Shown: positions 16,551-26,192, counted from the stretch's first letter. The stretch: DNA of 64,000 nucleotides from an uncultured Clostridia bacterium (GCA_944349635.1 CALVNH010000004.1:1-64000); one strand, 5' to 3'. The notes: generated by a model from the sequence alone, not told the origin. A program made the numbers and translations.

Positions 16551-17110
16551 TTTCTGCTTTCCGCACGCGCATAGACCGCGTCATAGCCGTCGTATCCTAT
16601 GGTCATCAGTTTTCTTCCGGGATTTATTTCGTCGTCGGCTCCCAGGAAACCCGCAACGCCCAACAGGTCGTACACCTCGCAGGCGCGTTCGTACACCACC
16701 GACAGTTTGCGCTCCAAAAAAGTGACGCTCAGACTGCCATAGAATATTCCCGTTTTGAGCGCAGGAAGAAGTATACCCCGCACATATCCGTCGTAGCCCG
16801 TTTCCGCAAACGCTTCGTCGCTTTCCACAAGCGGCAGATATTTACTGCCGAGAGCCGCCACGCGACCGCGGACTTCTTCAAGATTGCACTTTCCGCAGGA
16901 AAAGACGAATCCTTTTCCTTTTCGCTCTCCGAGATAACCCGCGATGTCCATGGTGCAAATGATTTTTATCGCCGTGGGAATGCGTATTCTGAGCTTTTTG
17001 TGCAACGTTTTTTCGTCCACGGAACCTTTACCCGCGGCAAGTTCGCACGCCGCCAGGAAAATGGCGGGAAGAGTTCTGTTCTCTTTCAATGCACCTTTGT
17101 TGTCCTTCAT
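16547..17110 (-). CDS. Protein with two FtsK-gamma-like winged helices, no motor
   Basis: This 187-residue protein does not match a family I know by name. Its first part (about residues 14-72, ending DIAGYLGERKGKGFVF) and its last part (about 115-175, with ALKTGIFYGSLSVTFLERKLSVV read in part, then GVAGFLG) each follow the pattern of the FtsK/SpoIIIE gamma domain, the winged helix that reads oriented DNA motifs. There is no ATPase and no membrane segment. Two cysteines (CGKC) lie between the repeats. It is linked to the pgsA fusion upstream and cinA downstream by 4-base ATGA overlaps. A DNA-binding role is inferred. Confidence 0.6.
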   Translation of the reverse strand: MKDNKGALKENRTLPAIFLAACELAAGKGSVDEKTLHKKLRIRIPTAIKIICTMDIAGYLGERKGKGFVFSCGKCNLEEVRGRVAALGSKYLPLVESDEAFAETGYDGYVRGILLPALKTGIFYGSLSVTFLERKLSVVYERACEVYDLLGVAGFLGADDEINPGRKLMTIGYDGYDAVYARAESRK

Positions 17111-19182
17111 CTGTCGCCGTCCTCGCCGGCTCCGAACCTGCTTTCCATTCTTTCGAGGTCTTTCTCGTCGAAATCTGCAACGTATTTTCCGCTTTCGTCA
17201 TCGAACACGATGAGTTTGTTTGCTTTCATGACGTCGAAAATTTTGGCGGCTTGCGAAAAACCGAGTCCGGTTGCCCGTTGAATCACGGGAATGGAAATCA
17301 GCGTGCCTTCGAGAGCAAGCCTTGCAACGTCGAAAAACTCTTTCGGCACGTCCTCGCCCAAATCGGTATCTCCGTCGTCGGCGTCGGCAAACCCGTACAC
17401 GTTGCGCGCGCCAACCTCTTCCTGCTCTTCCGCGCCATCGATGTCAAAGGGCGGTTCGTCGAAAAAGTCGTCCGAAAAACTATCTTCCTCAAAGGAGTCG
17501 TTGCGGACATCGGCGTCCTCCGCAACATCGGCGGAATCCTCATCGGGCTCGTCTTCGGCGAAAGCTTCCTCCGCCTGCGAAATTCCCTCGGCGTTTGTCA
17601 CGCCGCTTCCCTCGCCTTCCGCGTCCTCGTTGTCGTAAGTCGCGACGCTTTCCTCCTCGCTGTACTGCGAATCGTCATCTGCCGTTTCGGCACCCACGTC
17701 CGAATCGTCATCTGCCGTCGGAGCAACGTTTGACGGTGCTTCCTCCTCACCATACTCTTCATCGTCACAAGACACGTCGTACGTCTCGTCGGCAACAAAC
17801 GTCGCGTCGTCCTCCGAGAGCCCGTCCTGCAATTCCCGTTCCTCCGCCGCAGGCATGGTGTATTCCTCACGGTACCCGTCATCGTCGTCGGATTCGGTGT
17901 CTTCGGACACACTCTCCGAATACCCGTCATACGATTCGCTTTCGCACCCGTCGACGTCATTCTCAACGACGCTTTCCTCTTCTTCGTCCTCAACGGAATC
18001 TTCCTCTGCGGCTCCTTCCGCAGAAACGGGCACGTCTTCATCGGCGGAATCGGATTCGTTCATATCCCGCACAATGTCAGTCACGGGGGGTTCCTCCACG
18101 CAGGAATCCTCGGCTGCGTCCGCATCACTCTCTTCCGGGGTGTCGGCGGAAAAAATTTCTTCTCCGTACGCTTCCGACACGCTCCGCTCCGCGTGCTCCT
18201 CAACGGAGTCTTCGGCAATTTGCACAGGTTCCGGAGTCACAATGACTTCGTGAACTGCCGATTGTGCGAAGTCCTCCGAAGATTCGGGTGTCGCGGCAGG
18301 TGAAACGACGGGCTCCGCGACACTGCCTTCCACAGCCAGAGGCTTCCCCGTGTTTTCCTCGTGAGTGCCGAATGACGGAGTCAGAATTATTGTGCGCACA
18401 AAGCTGCTTTCCCTGCCGTAGCCGCAGGGTCTTGTTTCGTCTATCAAGGCGGATTTGCCACCGCATTCGTCGATGTGCTGCTTATAGGGCAGGCGCGGCA
18501 CGTCGTCGCAATTCGCAGCGGTGCGTCCGCTCTCCTTTACGTCAGTTTCCTTTTCTTCCTCGGCTGCGCTCCGTGAGGATTCTCCTCCGACGTTCACCGA
18601 TTTCACGGAATCGTCGAGGACGCGTTTGTTTTTGAGAATGTAATTGAGCCCCGACACCACGGTGAGAATTGCACCGGCATAAAATACGATTTCGCCTATC
18701 CATACGATGACGATATGCGTCCCCGCCACGATGAGGAAAGCCACGCCGACGTCAAGCAGGACGGTTTTGATTTTGCCGTAAATGTCCGCGGCAAGCACCA
18801 TTCCCTTTTTGGCGGCGACGGCACGGAACACGCTGACGGTGAGTTCACGCGTGAGAATCAGACCTCCGAGAAGCGCTATCACGAGACCGTCGTAAGGGAA
18901 CAGCGTGAAGTCACGGAAATAGACAATCAAAAACAGCATCACCACAATGACGATTTTGTCCGCAAGCGGGTCGAGAAATTTGCCCAAATCGGACACCGTG
19001 TGCGTCTTTCGCGCGATATGCCCGTCCACGAAGTCCGTGGAACAAAGTATCGCAAAGAGCACGCAGGACAGTATCAAAAAAGGCAGATACAACCCTTCGA
19101 GCAACATTGCGAGTATGTAAAAAGCCACCGTAGGAACGATGAGCACTATTCTTGCGACTGTGATTTTGGTAGCCAGCGTCAT
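17107..19182 (-). CDS. pgsA: PgsA phosphatidyltransferase fused to an acidic linker and FtsK-gamma-like winged helix
   Basis: The first 185 or so of 691 residues form a CDP-alcohol phosphatidyltransferase that makes phosphatidylglycerol-phosphate from CDP-diacylglycerol and glycerol-3-phosphate. The motif D50-x2-D53G-x2-AR-x8-G67-x3-D71-x3-D75 is complete. A Glu/Asp/Ser-rich, apparently disordered linker covers about residues 190-616. The last 75 residues are a winged helix (FDVARLALEG to the end). Its first 42 positions are identical to the FtsK gamma domain at 20555-24280 in about 25 places. Normal PgsA ends near residue 190. The frame is unbroken and both ends overlap neighbours by ATGA, so this looks like a true fusion. 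The start has GGAG upstream. Confidence 0.88.
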   Translation of the reverse strand: MTLATKITVARIVLIVPTVAFYILAMLLEGLYLPFLILSCVLFAILCSTDFVDGHIARKTHTVSDLGKFLDPLADKIVIVVMLFLIVYFRDFTLFPYDGLVIALLGGLILTRELTVSVFRAVAAKKGMVLAADIYGKIKTVLLDVGVAFLIVAGTHIVIVWIGEIVFYAGAILTVVSGLNYILKNKRVLDDSVKSVNVGGESSRSAAEEEKETDVKESGRTAANCDDVPRLPYKQHIDECGGKSALIDETRPCGYGRESSFVRTIILTPSFGTHEENTGKPLAVEGSVAEPVVSPAATPESSEDFAQSAVHEVIVTPEPVQIAEDSVEEHAERSVSEAYGEEIFSADTPEESDADAAEDSCVEEPPVTDIVRDMNESDSADEDVPVSAEGAAEEDSVEDEEEESVVENDVDGCESESYDGYSESVSEDTESDDDDGYREEYTMPAAEERELQDGLSEDDATFVADETYDVSCDDEEYGEEEAPSNVAPTADDDSDVGAETADDDSQYSEEESVATYDNEDAEGEGSGVTNAEGISQAEEAFAEDEPDEDSADVAEDADVRNDSFEEDSFSDDFFDEPPFDIDGAEEQEEVGARNVYGFADADDGDTDLGEDVPKEFFDVARLALEGTLISIPVIQRATGLGFSQAAKIFDVMKANKLIVFDDESGKYVADFDEKDLERMESRFGAGEDGDR

Positions 19183-20486
19183 ACCGTTCTCCCAATTAGG
19201 TCGATGCCGTCCGCGGAGACGATTTCGACGTCGTAAAATTCGCCGATATGCACTTCCGCGTCCGATGTGAAATAGACGAGGTTGTCTATGTCGGGAGCCT
19301 GTCTTTCCGTACGCCCGACAAAACATTGTCTGTCGTAATCGATGCCGTCATAAACGACTTTGACGACTTTGCCCTGCATTGAGCGGCAATTTTCCGTGAT
19401 GATTCCTTCCTCGACGGCACGGAGCTCTTCGGCGCGCCGCTCTTTGGTTTCCTCGTCGAGGTGCCCTCTCATTCTGTCTGCGGGAGTGCCCTCTTCGCGG
19501 GAATAGGCGAATATTCCCGCATAATCGATGCGGGCCTCTTCGAGAAAAGCTTTCAGCTTTTCGTGTGCCTGTTCCGTCTCTCCCGGGAATCCCGAAATGA
19601 ACGAAGTACGCATCGTGATGCCCGCCGCCTTTATTTTGCGAACGAGGTCGCGAGTGTATTTCTCGTCGGTGTGACGGTTCATACGTTTCAGAACGTCGCT
19701 GTCGATGTGTTGCAGAGGAACGTCCATATACTTGCAGACTTTCGGCTCGTCCCGTACGAAAGAAATGAGTTCGTCCGTCACCATTTCGGGTTCAAGATAC
19801 ATAAGACGTATCCACTCGAAATCCAATTTCTCAAGCTCGCGAACAAGTTCTGTAAGGTGCGGCTTGCCGTCGAAATCGACGCCGTATCTCGTAACGTCCT
19901 GCGCCACCAGAATGAGTTCTTTCACTCCGTCGGCGGCAAGCGATGCCGCCTCTTTGATTAAATCTTCCGTCTTTTCGGAGCGGTATGCCCCGCGTATGGA
20001 CGGAATGGCGCAATAGGTGCAATGATTGTCGCATCCTTCCGCTATTTTGAGATAGGCGTAATGATACGGTGTGGTCAGCATTCTGCCGTCGTAATAGACG
20101 TCGCCGCCCCCGCGACAGTAAATTCTGTCTCCCGCGCAGACTTTCGCCACGACGTCGACGATTTCGTCGTAGTCCGCAACGCCCAGAAAAGCGTCGACTT
20201 CCGGGAATTCCTCTTCGAGTGCCTCTATATATCTTTGAGGCAGACAACCCGTGACTATCAGTTTCTTTTTGTTGCCGCTCGCGCGTTTGACTTCCGCCGC
20301 GGAAAGAATTTCGTCGATGGCTTCGTTCTTCGCCGCCTCCGTAAAAGCGCAGGTGTTTATCACGAGAACGTCCGCATCTTCTTCCTCGGAAACCGTGGTA
20401 TGTCCCGCACGAACGAGCCGTGCAAGCATCTTTTCGGTGTCTACCCTGTTTTTGTCGCAACCTAGCGAAATAACGCCGATTTTCAT
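19179..20486 (-). CDS. rimO: Ribosomal protein S12 methylthiotransferase RimO
   Basis: RimO is a radical SAM enzyme that adds a methylthio group to an aspartate of ribosomal protein S12. The 435-residue protein has the N-terminal UPF0004 domain (SLGCDKNRVDTE and further cysteines), the radical SAM motif CDNHCTYCAIP near residue 150, and a C-terminal TRAM domain. It lies 68 bases after ftsK and overlaps the pgsA fusion by four bases, an order often seen in Clostridia. Confidence 0.95.
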   Translation of the reverse strand: MKIGVISLGCDKNRVDTEKMLARLVRAGHTTVSEEEDADVLVINTCAFTEAAKNEAIDEILSAAEVKRASGNKKKLIVTGCLPQRYIEALEEEFPEVDAFLGVADYDEIVDVVAKVCAGDRIYCRGGGDVYYDGRMLTTPYHYAYLKIAEGCDNHCTYCAIPSIRGAYRSEKTEDLIKEAASLAADGVKELILVAQDVTRYGVDFDGKPHLTELVRELEKLDFEWIRLMYLEPEMVTDELISFVRDEPKVCKYMDVPLQHIDSDVLKRMNRHTDEKYTRDLVRKIKAAGITMRTSFISGFPGETEQAHEKLKAFLEEARIDYAGIFAYSREEGTPADRMRGHLDEETKERRAEELRAVEEGIITENCRSMQGKVVKVVYDGIDYDRQCFVGRTERQAPDIDNLVYFTSDAEVHIGEFYDVEIVSADGIDLIGRTV

Positions 20487-20554
20487 GTCTGTTCCTGTTT
20501 GTGTGTCCGCAACACGTCGTCACGACGTGGCTTATCTTGCGTAAACGGCGGGAA

Positions 20555-23500
20555 TCATTCCTCGCCGTCTTCGTCGTTGTTTTCGTTGGAACGGATGAGT
20601 TCTTCCAGTTCCTCTTCCGTGATGCATACCTTGTGTTTCTTGCTTTCGGGGTCGGGTTCTATGAGTCCCATCTCCTTCATCGTGTCGAAAATTTTGGCAG
20701 CTTTCGGAAAGCCTAATCCCAGTTTGCGTTGCATACTGGAAATGGTGATGAGATTGCCCTCGAGTCCCATACGCACTGCGTCGAACACTTCGGGCGGAAT
20801 GCCGCTCTTTTCGTCCTTGCGCTTTCCGCCGCCCTGTTTGGGCTCCGCCGCTTCGTCGGGTTTCTCTTTGAAAATGGCGTCCTTGATTTTCTCGTCGTAG
20901 TAACTCTCGTTGTGCTCCTTGATGAAATCGACAACGCTCTTGACTTCGGAGTTGGATATGAACGCGCCCTGCATTCGTATGGGATTTGCGATTTTCGGAG
21001 TCATGTAGAACAAATCGCCGTAGCCCAACAGCTTTTCCGCGCCGCCCGCGTCGAGAATGGTGCGGGAGTCGGGTCCGGACGTAACCTTGAACGCGACACG
21101 CGACGGAAGATTGTTCTTAATAGTTCCGCTGACAACGTCGACGGAAGGTCGCTGCGTGGCAAGAATGAGGTGAATGCCGACGGCACGCGCCAGACGCGCG
21201 ATGCGGTTGATTGCGTCCTCGACGGCTTTCTTGCCCTGTGCCATGAGGTCCGCGAGTTCGTCGACTATTACTATGATGCGCGGCATCTTTTCGTAGCCCT
21301 CTTTCTCGCAGTTCTGGTTGTACTCGTCAATGTCGCGGTATTTCAGAGACGAGAGATATTCAATTCGCCTCTGCATTTCCGCAATGGACCAGTTGAGCGC
21401 GCGAATGGCTTTGTCGACGTCGCAGATAATCTCGTCGAGCATGAGGTGAGGAATGCCGCTGTACACGGACAGTTCCACACGTTTGGGGTCAACCATTATG
21501 AGCCTGACTTCCTCGGGAGAAGCCTTGTAAAGCAGACTTATTATCAGCGAGTTTATGCAACAGCTCTTTCCTGCGCCCGTGGCACCCGCAATGAGCATAT
21601 GCGGCAATTCCTTGATGTCGCAGACATATTCCGCGCCGAACAAATCCTTGCCGAGTCCGAACGTAGCGGGAGAAGGAGATGAATTGAATTTCGGCGATTG
21701 GAGAATTTCGCTGAGACGGACGATTCTGCGGCGCTTGTTCGGGACCTCGATACCGACGGCGTTCTTGCCGGGGATTGGCGCGAGGATACGCACGCTCTCC
21801 TCTTCCATCTTCATCGCGATGTCGTTTTCCAGGTTTACAAGGCTGCCTATGGTCCTGCCCTTTGGCATTTCCACATGCAAGGTATAGAGCGAGAACGTGG
21901 GACCGACCTTGATTTCGACGACTTCCGCCGCCACGTCGAAGAAGCTGAGCGTCTCCACCAGCACTTTTTTCTTGTATTCGTAATCTTCGTCCTGCGAAAC
22001 GTCGGGTTCGGGAGGATTGAGCAGGCTCATAGGCGGCGCGATATAGGGCTTCTTGGGTGAAGCCTGCGAAATTGCCTGGTCCATGTTTACCTGCGTGAGT
22101 CTGTCCGAAGAAGTGGACTGCGCCATCTTCTTGGCAAGATTTTCCATCTTCTGCAAACTCTTGTCGCGAGGGGCGTAAATACGCTTGCTGCGCTCCTCCG
22201 CTATATGCTCGTAACTGGCAAGCGGCGGTGCCTCTTTGCGTGCCTTGGCAATGTTTTCCATCTGCTGTTTGGCGAATATGGATTGCTGAATGACCTTGCC
22301 CTTGTCGTCGAAAGAGGGAACGTCTTCATCGCGGACACCTCTTGACACCGCGTCGTCGAATTTCTTTTGCAAAGCGGCGGAGACATTGCCCTTTCCGCCC
22401 GACGTGGTAAAGGAATTTTCGGAAACGCTTGCCTCTCTCTGCGGCGCGCGTTTCTGCTCCTGTCTTGTATTGACCGCAGGTGAGGGCGCGTCTTCGCGGA
22501 GTCTTTCTGTGGAAGAGATGTTTGCCCCGAAAGCGTTGGCTATGCCCACTTCCTTCTTGGGTGCGGCGGCACGTGAGGAATCCGCCTTCCCTGCGCCGTC
22601 CGTCCTCTCGTTGACCTGCCTGTCGTCGGAAACCGTGTTCGCGTTTCGTGCCGTATCGTTATAAACAGCCGTTCCTTCGAATGCTCTCGGAACGCGACGT
22701 TCGGCGCTTTGAGAAGCCGCGCGTTGCGGCTGTTGGTTTGCCGCCATTTCACGCGCTGTTGCCTGCGCGGCACGGACTGCGGAGTCGAATGCGTCGGCAC
22801 GCGCTCCTTCGGGACGCCCCGCTCTCTCGTATGCCGTGGCGTCGGGAATGGTGTTTCCCGCGGGAGGCTTGGGAATCTCCTCTCCCGTGATGGCACGCGA
22901 CACACTGCCGTGCAACCCCGCCATATTCGCGGCGGAAGTCCCGCCCGAAACACCGGTCTGCACTCCCGAAGCGGGTTTCGGCATCACCCTGGAAGGTTTT
23001 GGAACCTCGCGCCTGACGGTGGCGGAATTCTGCCCGAAACCGTTCCCGAAAGACTGTCCGCCCGAGTTTTCGCTCCCGGAATAGGTTTGACCGGGTTGCG
23101 GTTCGGAAGAATAAGGAGCTTTCGGCGTCGTGAGATTGTCCGAAAACATCTCACCGAAGCGTCTTGTTCTGTCCGCTTTCAAATCGTCGAAAGAAGGATA
23201 GCCCAGAGCGGAAGCTCCTCTGGCGTCGGGATTGATGATGTTGCTCTCCCTTTCTGCGGGTTGAGCGGGTTCCTCTTCGCGCTGTTCGCCGAAATATCTT
23301 TCGCGCACCATATCCCTGGCTAGGCTGTCGGTGTCGTCCACACCCAACCGTCTGCGCAACTCGTTTCTGCGCACGGCGTTGAAAGTGGCGCCGGGATTGG
23401 CAAGCGCACCGTCGGGATTGGTCATTGTCTGATAATTGTCCCAGCTCTGTTCGTCGGGAGAGGGGCTGAACAGCAAATCCTTTGCCAGACTCCTCGAAGA

Positions 23501-24280
23501 GAATCTGTCGGGAGCGGGTTTTTGGCTCTGTCCCGACGTGCGGATTTCGTCCTCGTAGCGCGCGCCGGCGTTGGGGTAAAGCGGGTCGTAACCCGCAGCG
23601 CCCTTTGCCTTTCTGCGCGACTTCGACATCGGGTCTCCGTCGACGTCCACAACGTAGAGAGAGCCTCCCCCGTTCTCACCGGAAAAATCGGTGATTGAGG
23701 GATTGCGCTGCTTGTCCATACGGCTTCCGCGCTGTCTCTTTTCCTTGGGACGGACGGTCTCCGTCGTATAAGTGACGTTTTTGCTGATGGTGGGAATGCA
23801 GGCAATGAGAGCCATCACGAAGAACAGCGCGCACACAAGGCTGAGTGCGCCCACGGTGGTGATGAGCTTCATAAGCGGATAGGAAATGATGCCGTAAAGC
23901 ATTCCGCCCGCGGTGTTTGCGCCGTTGTAGCAGGACATCAGATATTCGCCGTAAGAATTGTCGGGAAGGTGTCCGGAGGACGAATAAATGTGCAACGCCC
24001 AGATTCCGAACACGAACATCAACGAGATTTTGAAAATTCTGCCCGCGGAAACGCGAACCTTGAAATTGAAAATCACGGCAACGGCGACGGCGACGGCAAC
24101 CAACGAATAGGCGAAATCGGCAAGCCCGAAAAACCCTATCAGCACGGAAGATACCATCTTGCCGACGCCTCCGAAGGCTCCGCATATACAAACGAACGCA
24201 AAAAGGGACACCAACAGAATCAGCACACCGAATGCGATTCTGTTTCCGTTGCCTGCTTTTACGTGTCTGGTGTTGTTCAT
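20555..24280 (-). CDS. ftsK: DNA translocase FtsK/SpoIIIE
   Basis: FtsK/SpoIIIE is the septal DNA pump that moves chromosomes during division and into the forespore. The 1241-residue protein is longer than Bacillus SpoIIIE. Membrane helices span about residues 15-170. A Gln/Pro/Arg-rich linker of about 560 residues follows, then the motor with Walker A GATGAGKS near residue 900 and VIVDELADLM. The gamma winged helix is at about 1165-1225 (FDAVRMGLEGNLITISSMQR). The start has AGGAAGG upstream, and a TTGTAA-17-TATAAT promoter precedes it. It heads a long co-directional gene run with rimO, pgsA and cinA. Confidence 0.96.
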   Translation of the reverse strand: MNNTRHVKAGNGNRIAFGVLILLVSLFAFVCICGAFGGVGKMVSSVLIGFFGLADFAYSLVAVAVAVAVIFNFKVRVSAGRIFKISLMFVFGIWALHIYSSSGHLPDNSYGEYLMSCYNGANTAGGMLYGIISYPLMKLITTVGALSLVCALFFVMALIACIPTISKNVTYTTETVRPKEKRQRGSRMDKQRNPSITDFSGENGGGSLYVVDVDGDPMSKSRRKAKGAAGYDPLYPNAGARYEDEIRTSGQSQKPAPDRFSSRSLAKDLLFSPSPDEQSWDNYQTMTNPDGALANPGATFNAVRRNELRRRLGVDDTDSLARDMVRERYFGEQREEEPAQPAERESNIINPDARGASALGYPSFDDLKADRTRRFGEMFSDNLTTPKAPYSSEPQPGQTYSGSENSGGQSFGNGFGQNSATVRREVPKPSRVMPKPASGVQTGVSGGTSAANMAGLHGSVSRAITGEEIPKPPAGNTIPDATAYERAGRPEGARADAFDSAVRAAQATAREMAANQQPQRAASQSAERRVPRAFEGTAVYNDTARNANTVSDDRQVNERTDGAGKADSSRAAAPKKEVGIANAFGANISSTERLREDAPSPAVNTRQEQKRAPQREASVSENSFTTSGGKGNVSAALQKKFDDAVSRGVRDEDVPSFDDKGKVIQQSIFAKQQMENIAKARKEAPPLASYEHIAEERSKRIYAPRDKSLQKMENLAKKMAQSTSSDRLTQVNMDQAISQASPKKPYIAPPMSLLNPPEPDVSQDEDYEYKKKVLVETLSFFDVAAEVVEIKVGPTFSLYTLHVEMPKGRTIGSLVNLENDIAMKMEEESVRILAPIPGKNAVGIEVPNKRRRIVRLSEILQSPKFNSSPSPATFGLGKDLFGAEYVCDIKELPHMLIAGATGAGKSCCINSLIISLLYKASPEEVRLIMVDPKRVELSVYSGIPHLMLDEIICDVDKAIRALNWSIAEMQRRIEYLSSLKYRDIDEYNQNCEKEGYEKMPRIIVIVDELADLMAQGKKAVEDAINRIARLARAVGIHLILATQRPSVDVVSGTIKNNLPSRVAFKVTSGPDSRTILDAGGAEKLLGYGDLFYMTPKIANPIRMQGAFISNSEVKSVVDFIKEHNESYYDEKIKDAIFKEKPDEAAEPKQGGGKRKDEKSGIPPEVFDAVRMGLEGNLITISSMQRKLGLGFPKAAKIFDTMKEMGLIEPDPESKKHKVCITEEELEELIRSNENNDEDGEE

Positions 24281-24316
24281 TATAGCCTTCCTAGCGTACT
24301 TATGGTGGTTTTATTG

Positions 24317-24345
24317 ATTATACCACACAATATATACAATTACAA
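24317..24345 (-). promoter_or_regulatory. Sigma-A promoter of ftsK
   Basis: On the minus strand, TTGTAA (24340-24345) and TATAAT (24317-24322) are separated by 17 bp, about 35 bases before the ftsK start codon. Confidence 0.8.
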
Positions 24346-24373
24346 GCAAATTTATAACTGCCCGCGCACATAG

Positions 24374-24404
24374 AATAAAAAAATAAACGAGATAAATCTC
24401 GTTT
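24374..24404 (-). terminator. Terminator of the M16 peptidase-dut transcript
   Basis: A 9-bp stem AAACGAGAT / ATCTCGTTT (24385-24404) is followed on the minus strand by ATTTTTTTATT. It lies about 65 bases past the dut stop. Confidence 0.8.
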
Positions 24405-24469
24405 ATAATCTTTACTTAATGCAATCCTGTGCAAGTATCGGCAATCTGCCGCGTTAGAATGCGGATTTT

Positions 24470-24907
24470 TTATTTTTCGCCGCTTTTGTCGAAAAGCGAA
24501 TACCCTTCCTTTGCCGAAGTGCCGTACTGCCGCTTGAAATTTTCCTCGTTCTTTTTGACGTATCTCGCGAACAGCTCGTCACCGTCCATTCCGGAACGGT
24601 TGCACATACCGACAAAGAAATGCAGTATGTCGACAAGCTCCTCTTTCACGTTGTCGCGGTTGACGGGCTTCGGGTTTTTCCACCACTTGAAATTGACTTC
24701 CGCAATGAGTTCGGCAAGTTCGCTGAGCATGGCGAGAGTCTGTTTCTGAATCCACTCTTCGGGAGTAATGTCCGCCAAATTCCTGTTTTTGATGACGTCC
24801 TGGTCAAACTTCTCCTGCATGGCAAAAATTATGTCCAGCTTGTCCATTCCGGAAAACTCCGTGCCGTCGAAGAATGCGTTGTCTATCTTTCTTCCGTCGT
24901 TGCTCAT
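24470..24907 (-). CDS. Dimeric (all-alpha) dUTPase-like protein
   Basis: This 145-residue all-alpha NTP pyrophosphatase belongs to the dimeric dUTPase/MazG group. Helices carry the metal-binding patterns ELAELIAEVNFKWWK and KEELVDILHFFVGMC, followed by YVKKNEENFKRQYG. It probably hydrolyses dUTP to dUMP and keeps uracil out of DNA. GGAGG lies before the start. It is the second gene after the M16 peptidase (22-base gap) and ends in a terminator. Confidence 0.85.
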   Translation of the reverse strand: MSNDGRKIDNAFFDGTEFSGMDKLDIIFAMQEKFDQDVIKNRNLADITPEEWIQKQTLAMLSELAELIAEVNFKWWKNPKPVNRDNVKEELVDILHFFVGMCNRSGMDGDELFARYVKKNEENFKRQYGTSAKEGYSLFDKSGEK

Positions 24908-24929
24908 TGAAACCTCCGTTTCGGGAAAA

Positions 24930-26186
24930 TCAGATTCCCTTCATCATTTTGTGAATGTCGACGATTTCTCCGCCGACGAAACTTGCCGAAACTCTCTCGA
25001 AATCAAACACCTTTTCCGCAACAGCAGAGATGTCTTTCAACGTGACTTCGTCGATTTTGCGGATGTTGTCGTCAATGTCGTAAAGCTCGCCAGTGGTCAC
25101 AGCGTGCCGTCCGAAAGCTCTCATAACGGCGGAAGTGCTCTCCTGCCCCAGAACCATGGACGTTTTGAGCTGCTCTTTGCTCTTGGCAAGCTCCTCTCCG
25201 GTAATGCCGCCCTCCAAAAGCCGTTCGATTTCCGCCCTGATTGCCTTGACGGCAAGTTCCACGTTCTCGGGACTTGTCGAGGTGTAAATCACGTAGCTGC
25301 CGTTGTTGATGTAGGACGTGGGGTATCCGATTATGCTGTAACACAAACCGAGTTTTTCCCTGACATTCTGAAACAGTCTGGACGACATCTCCATGCCGAA
25401 CGCCGACGACAGCAGTTTCAAAGCGAAAGTTTCGTCGGATTCGTATGCTATGCCGGGAAATCCGAACGCGATATGCGCTTGCTCGATTTGCTTCTTTTTG
25501 TGAGCGAAGTGCCCTTTTACTGTTGCGGCTTCCAGTCTCCGCGCGGGACTCTCAACAACCGGTGCCTTGCCGAAATACTTTTCCGCAAGCCCGACGGCAT
25601 CCGCTTCCGAAATGTTGCCCGCAAGCGACAAGACCGTGTCGGTTGGCACGTAAAATTTGTTTTTGTACGCGTGTAAATCCTCTGCGGACAGCGCTTTCAA
25701 AGTCTTTTTGGTGCCGAGAATGCTCCGCTCCAGGGCGTGTCCCTTGTAGACTGCGGAAGCGAGCTTTTCCATGCATACGTCGTCGGGAGTGTCCTCGCTC
25801 TCGTTCAGTTCTTCCAGCACGACTTTCTTTTCCTTTTCCAACTCCGCAGCATCGAATTTCGGATTGAAATACATGTCCGCCAACACGTCCAGACACTTAT
25901 CCGCGTGAATGTCGCGCGAAACCGTGTAGTAGCACGTGTGAGTCTTTGACGTATAAGCGTTGAGCTGTGCGCCGACGGAATCCGTTTCGTTGACGATGTC
26001 GAAAGCCGAACGTCTCTCCGTCCCCTTGAAAACCATGTGCTCTATCAAGTGGGAAATGCCCGATTTTTCGCCCTCTTCGTTGACGGAACCGGCTCCGACG
26101 AATACCCCTGCCGCAAGCGAACGAACCGACGGGTTTTCGCATACCACGACCTTCAGTCCGTTGTCCAAAACAACCAATTTATTCAT
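24930..26186 (-). CDS. M16 zinc peptidase (MlpA/YmxG-like)
   Basis: This 418-residue protease belongs to the insulinase/mitochondrial-processing-peptidase family. The inverted zinc motif HLIEH lies near residue 50, with the distal glutamate in the following helix. Bacillus MlpA/YmxG is the nearest type and has the same neighbour, a YlxY-like gene. The start MNKLVVLDNGL fits the family. A strong promoter ends only six bases before this ATG and no Shine-Dalgarno can be seen, so the mRNA may be leaderless. It is co-transcribed with dut. Confidence 0.88.
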   Translation of the reverse strand: MNKLVVLDNGLKVVVCENPSVRSLAAGVFVGAGSVNEEGEKSGISHLIEHMVFKGTERRSAFDIVNETDSVGAQLNAYTSKTHTCYYTVSRDIHADKCLDVLADMYFNPKFDAAELEKEKKVVLEELNESEDTPDDVCMEKLASAVYKGHALERSILGTKKTLKALSAEDLHAYKNKFYVPTDTVLSLAGNISEADAVGLAEKYFGKAPVVESPARRLEAATVKGHFAHKKKQIEQAHIAFGFPGIAYESDETFALKLLSSAFGMEMSSRLFQNVREKLGLCYSIIGYPTSYINNGSYVIYTSTSPENVELAVKAIRAEIERLLEGGITGEELAKSKEQLKTSMVLGQESTSAVMRAFGRHAVTTGELYDIDDNIRKIDEVTLKDISAVAEKVFDFERVSASFVGGEIVDIHKMMKGI

Positions 26187-26192
26187 AGGATT

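Noticed and set aside
17107-19182. Idea that the PgsA fusion is a frameshift or assembly error
   Set aside because: The frame is continuous, both ends overlap neighbours by ATGA, and the tail is a recognisable domain in the same frame. Kept as a real fusion, with checks proposed.
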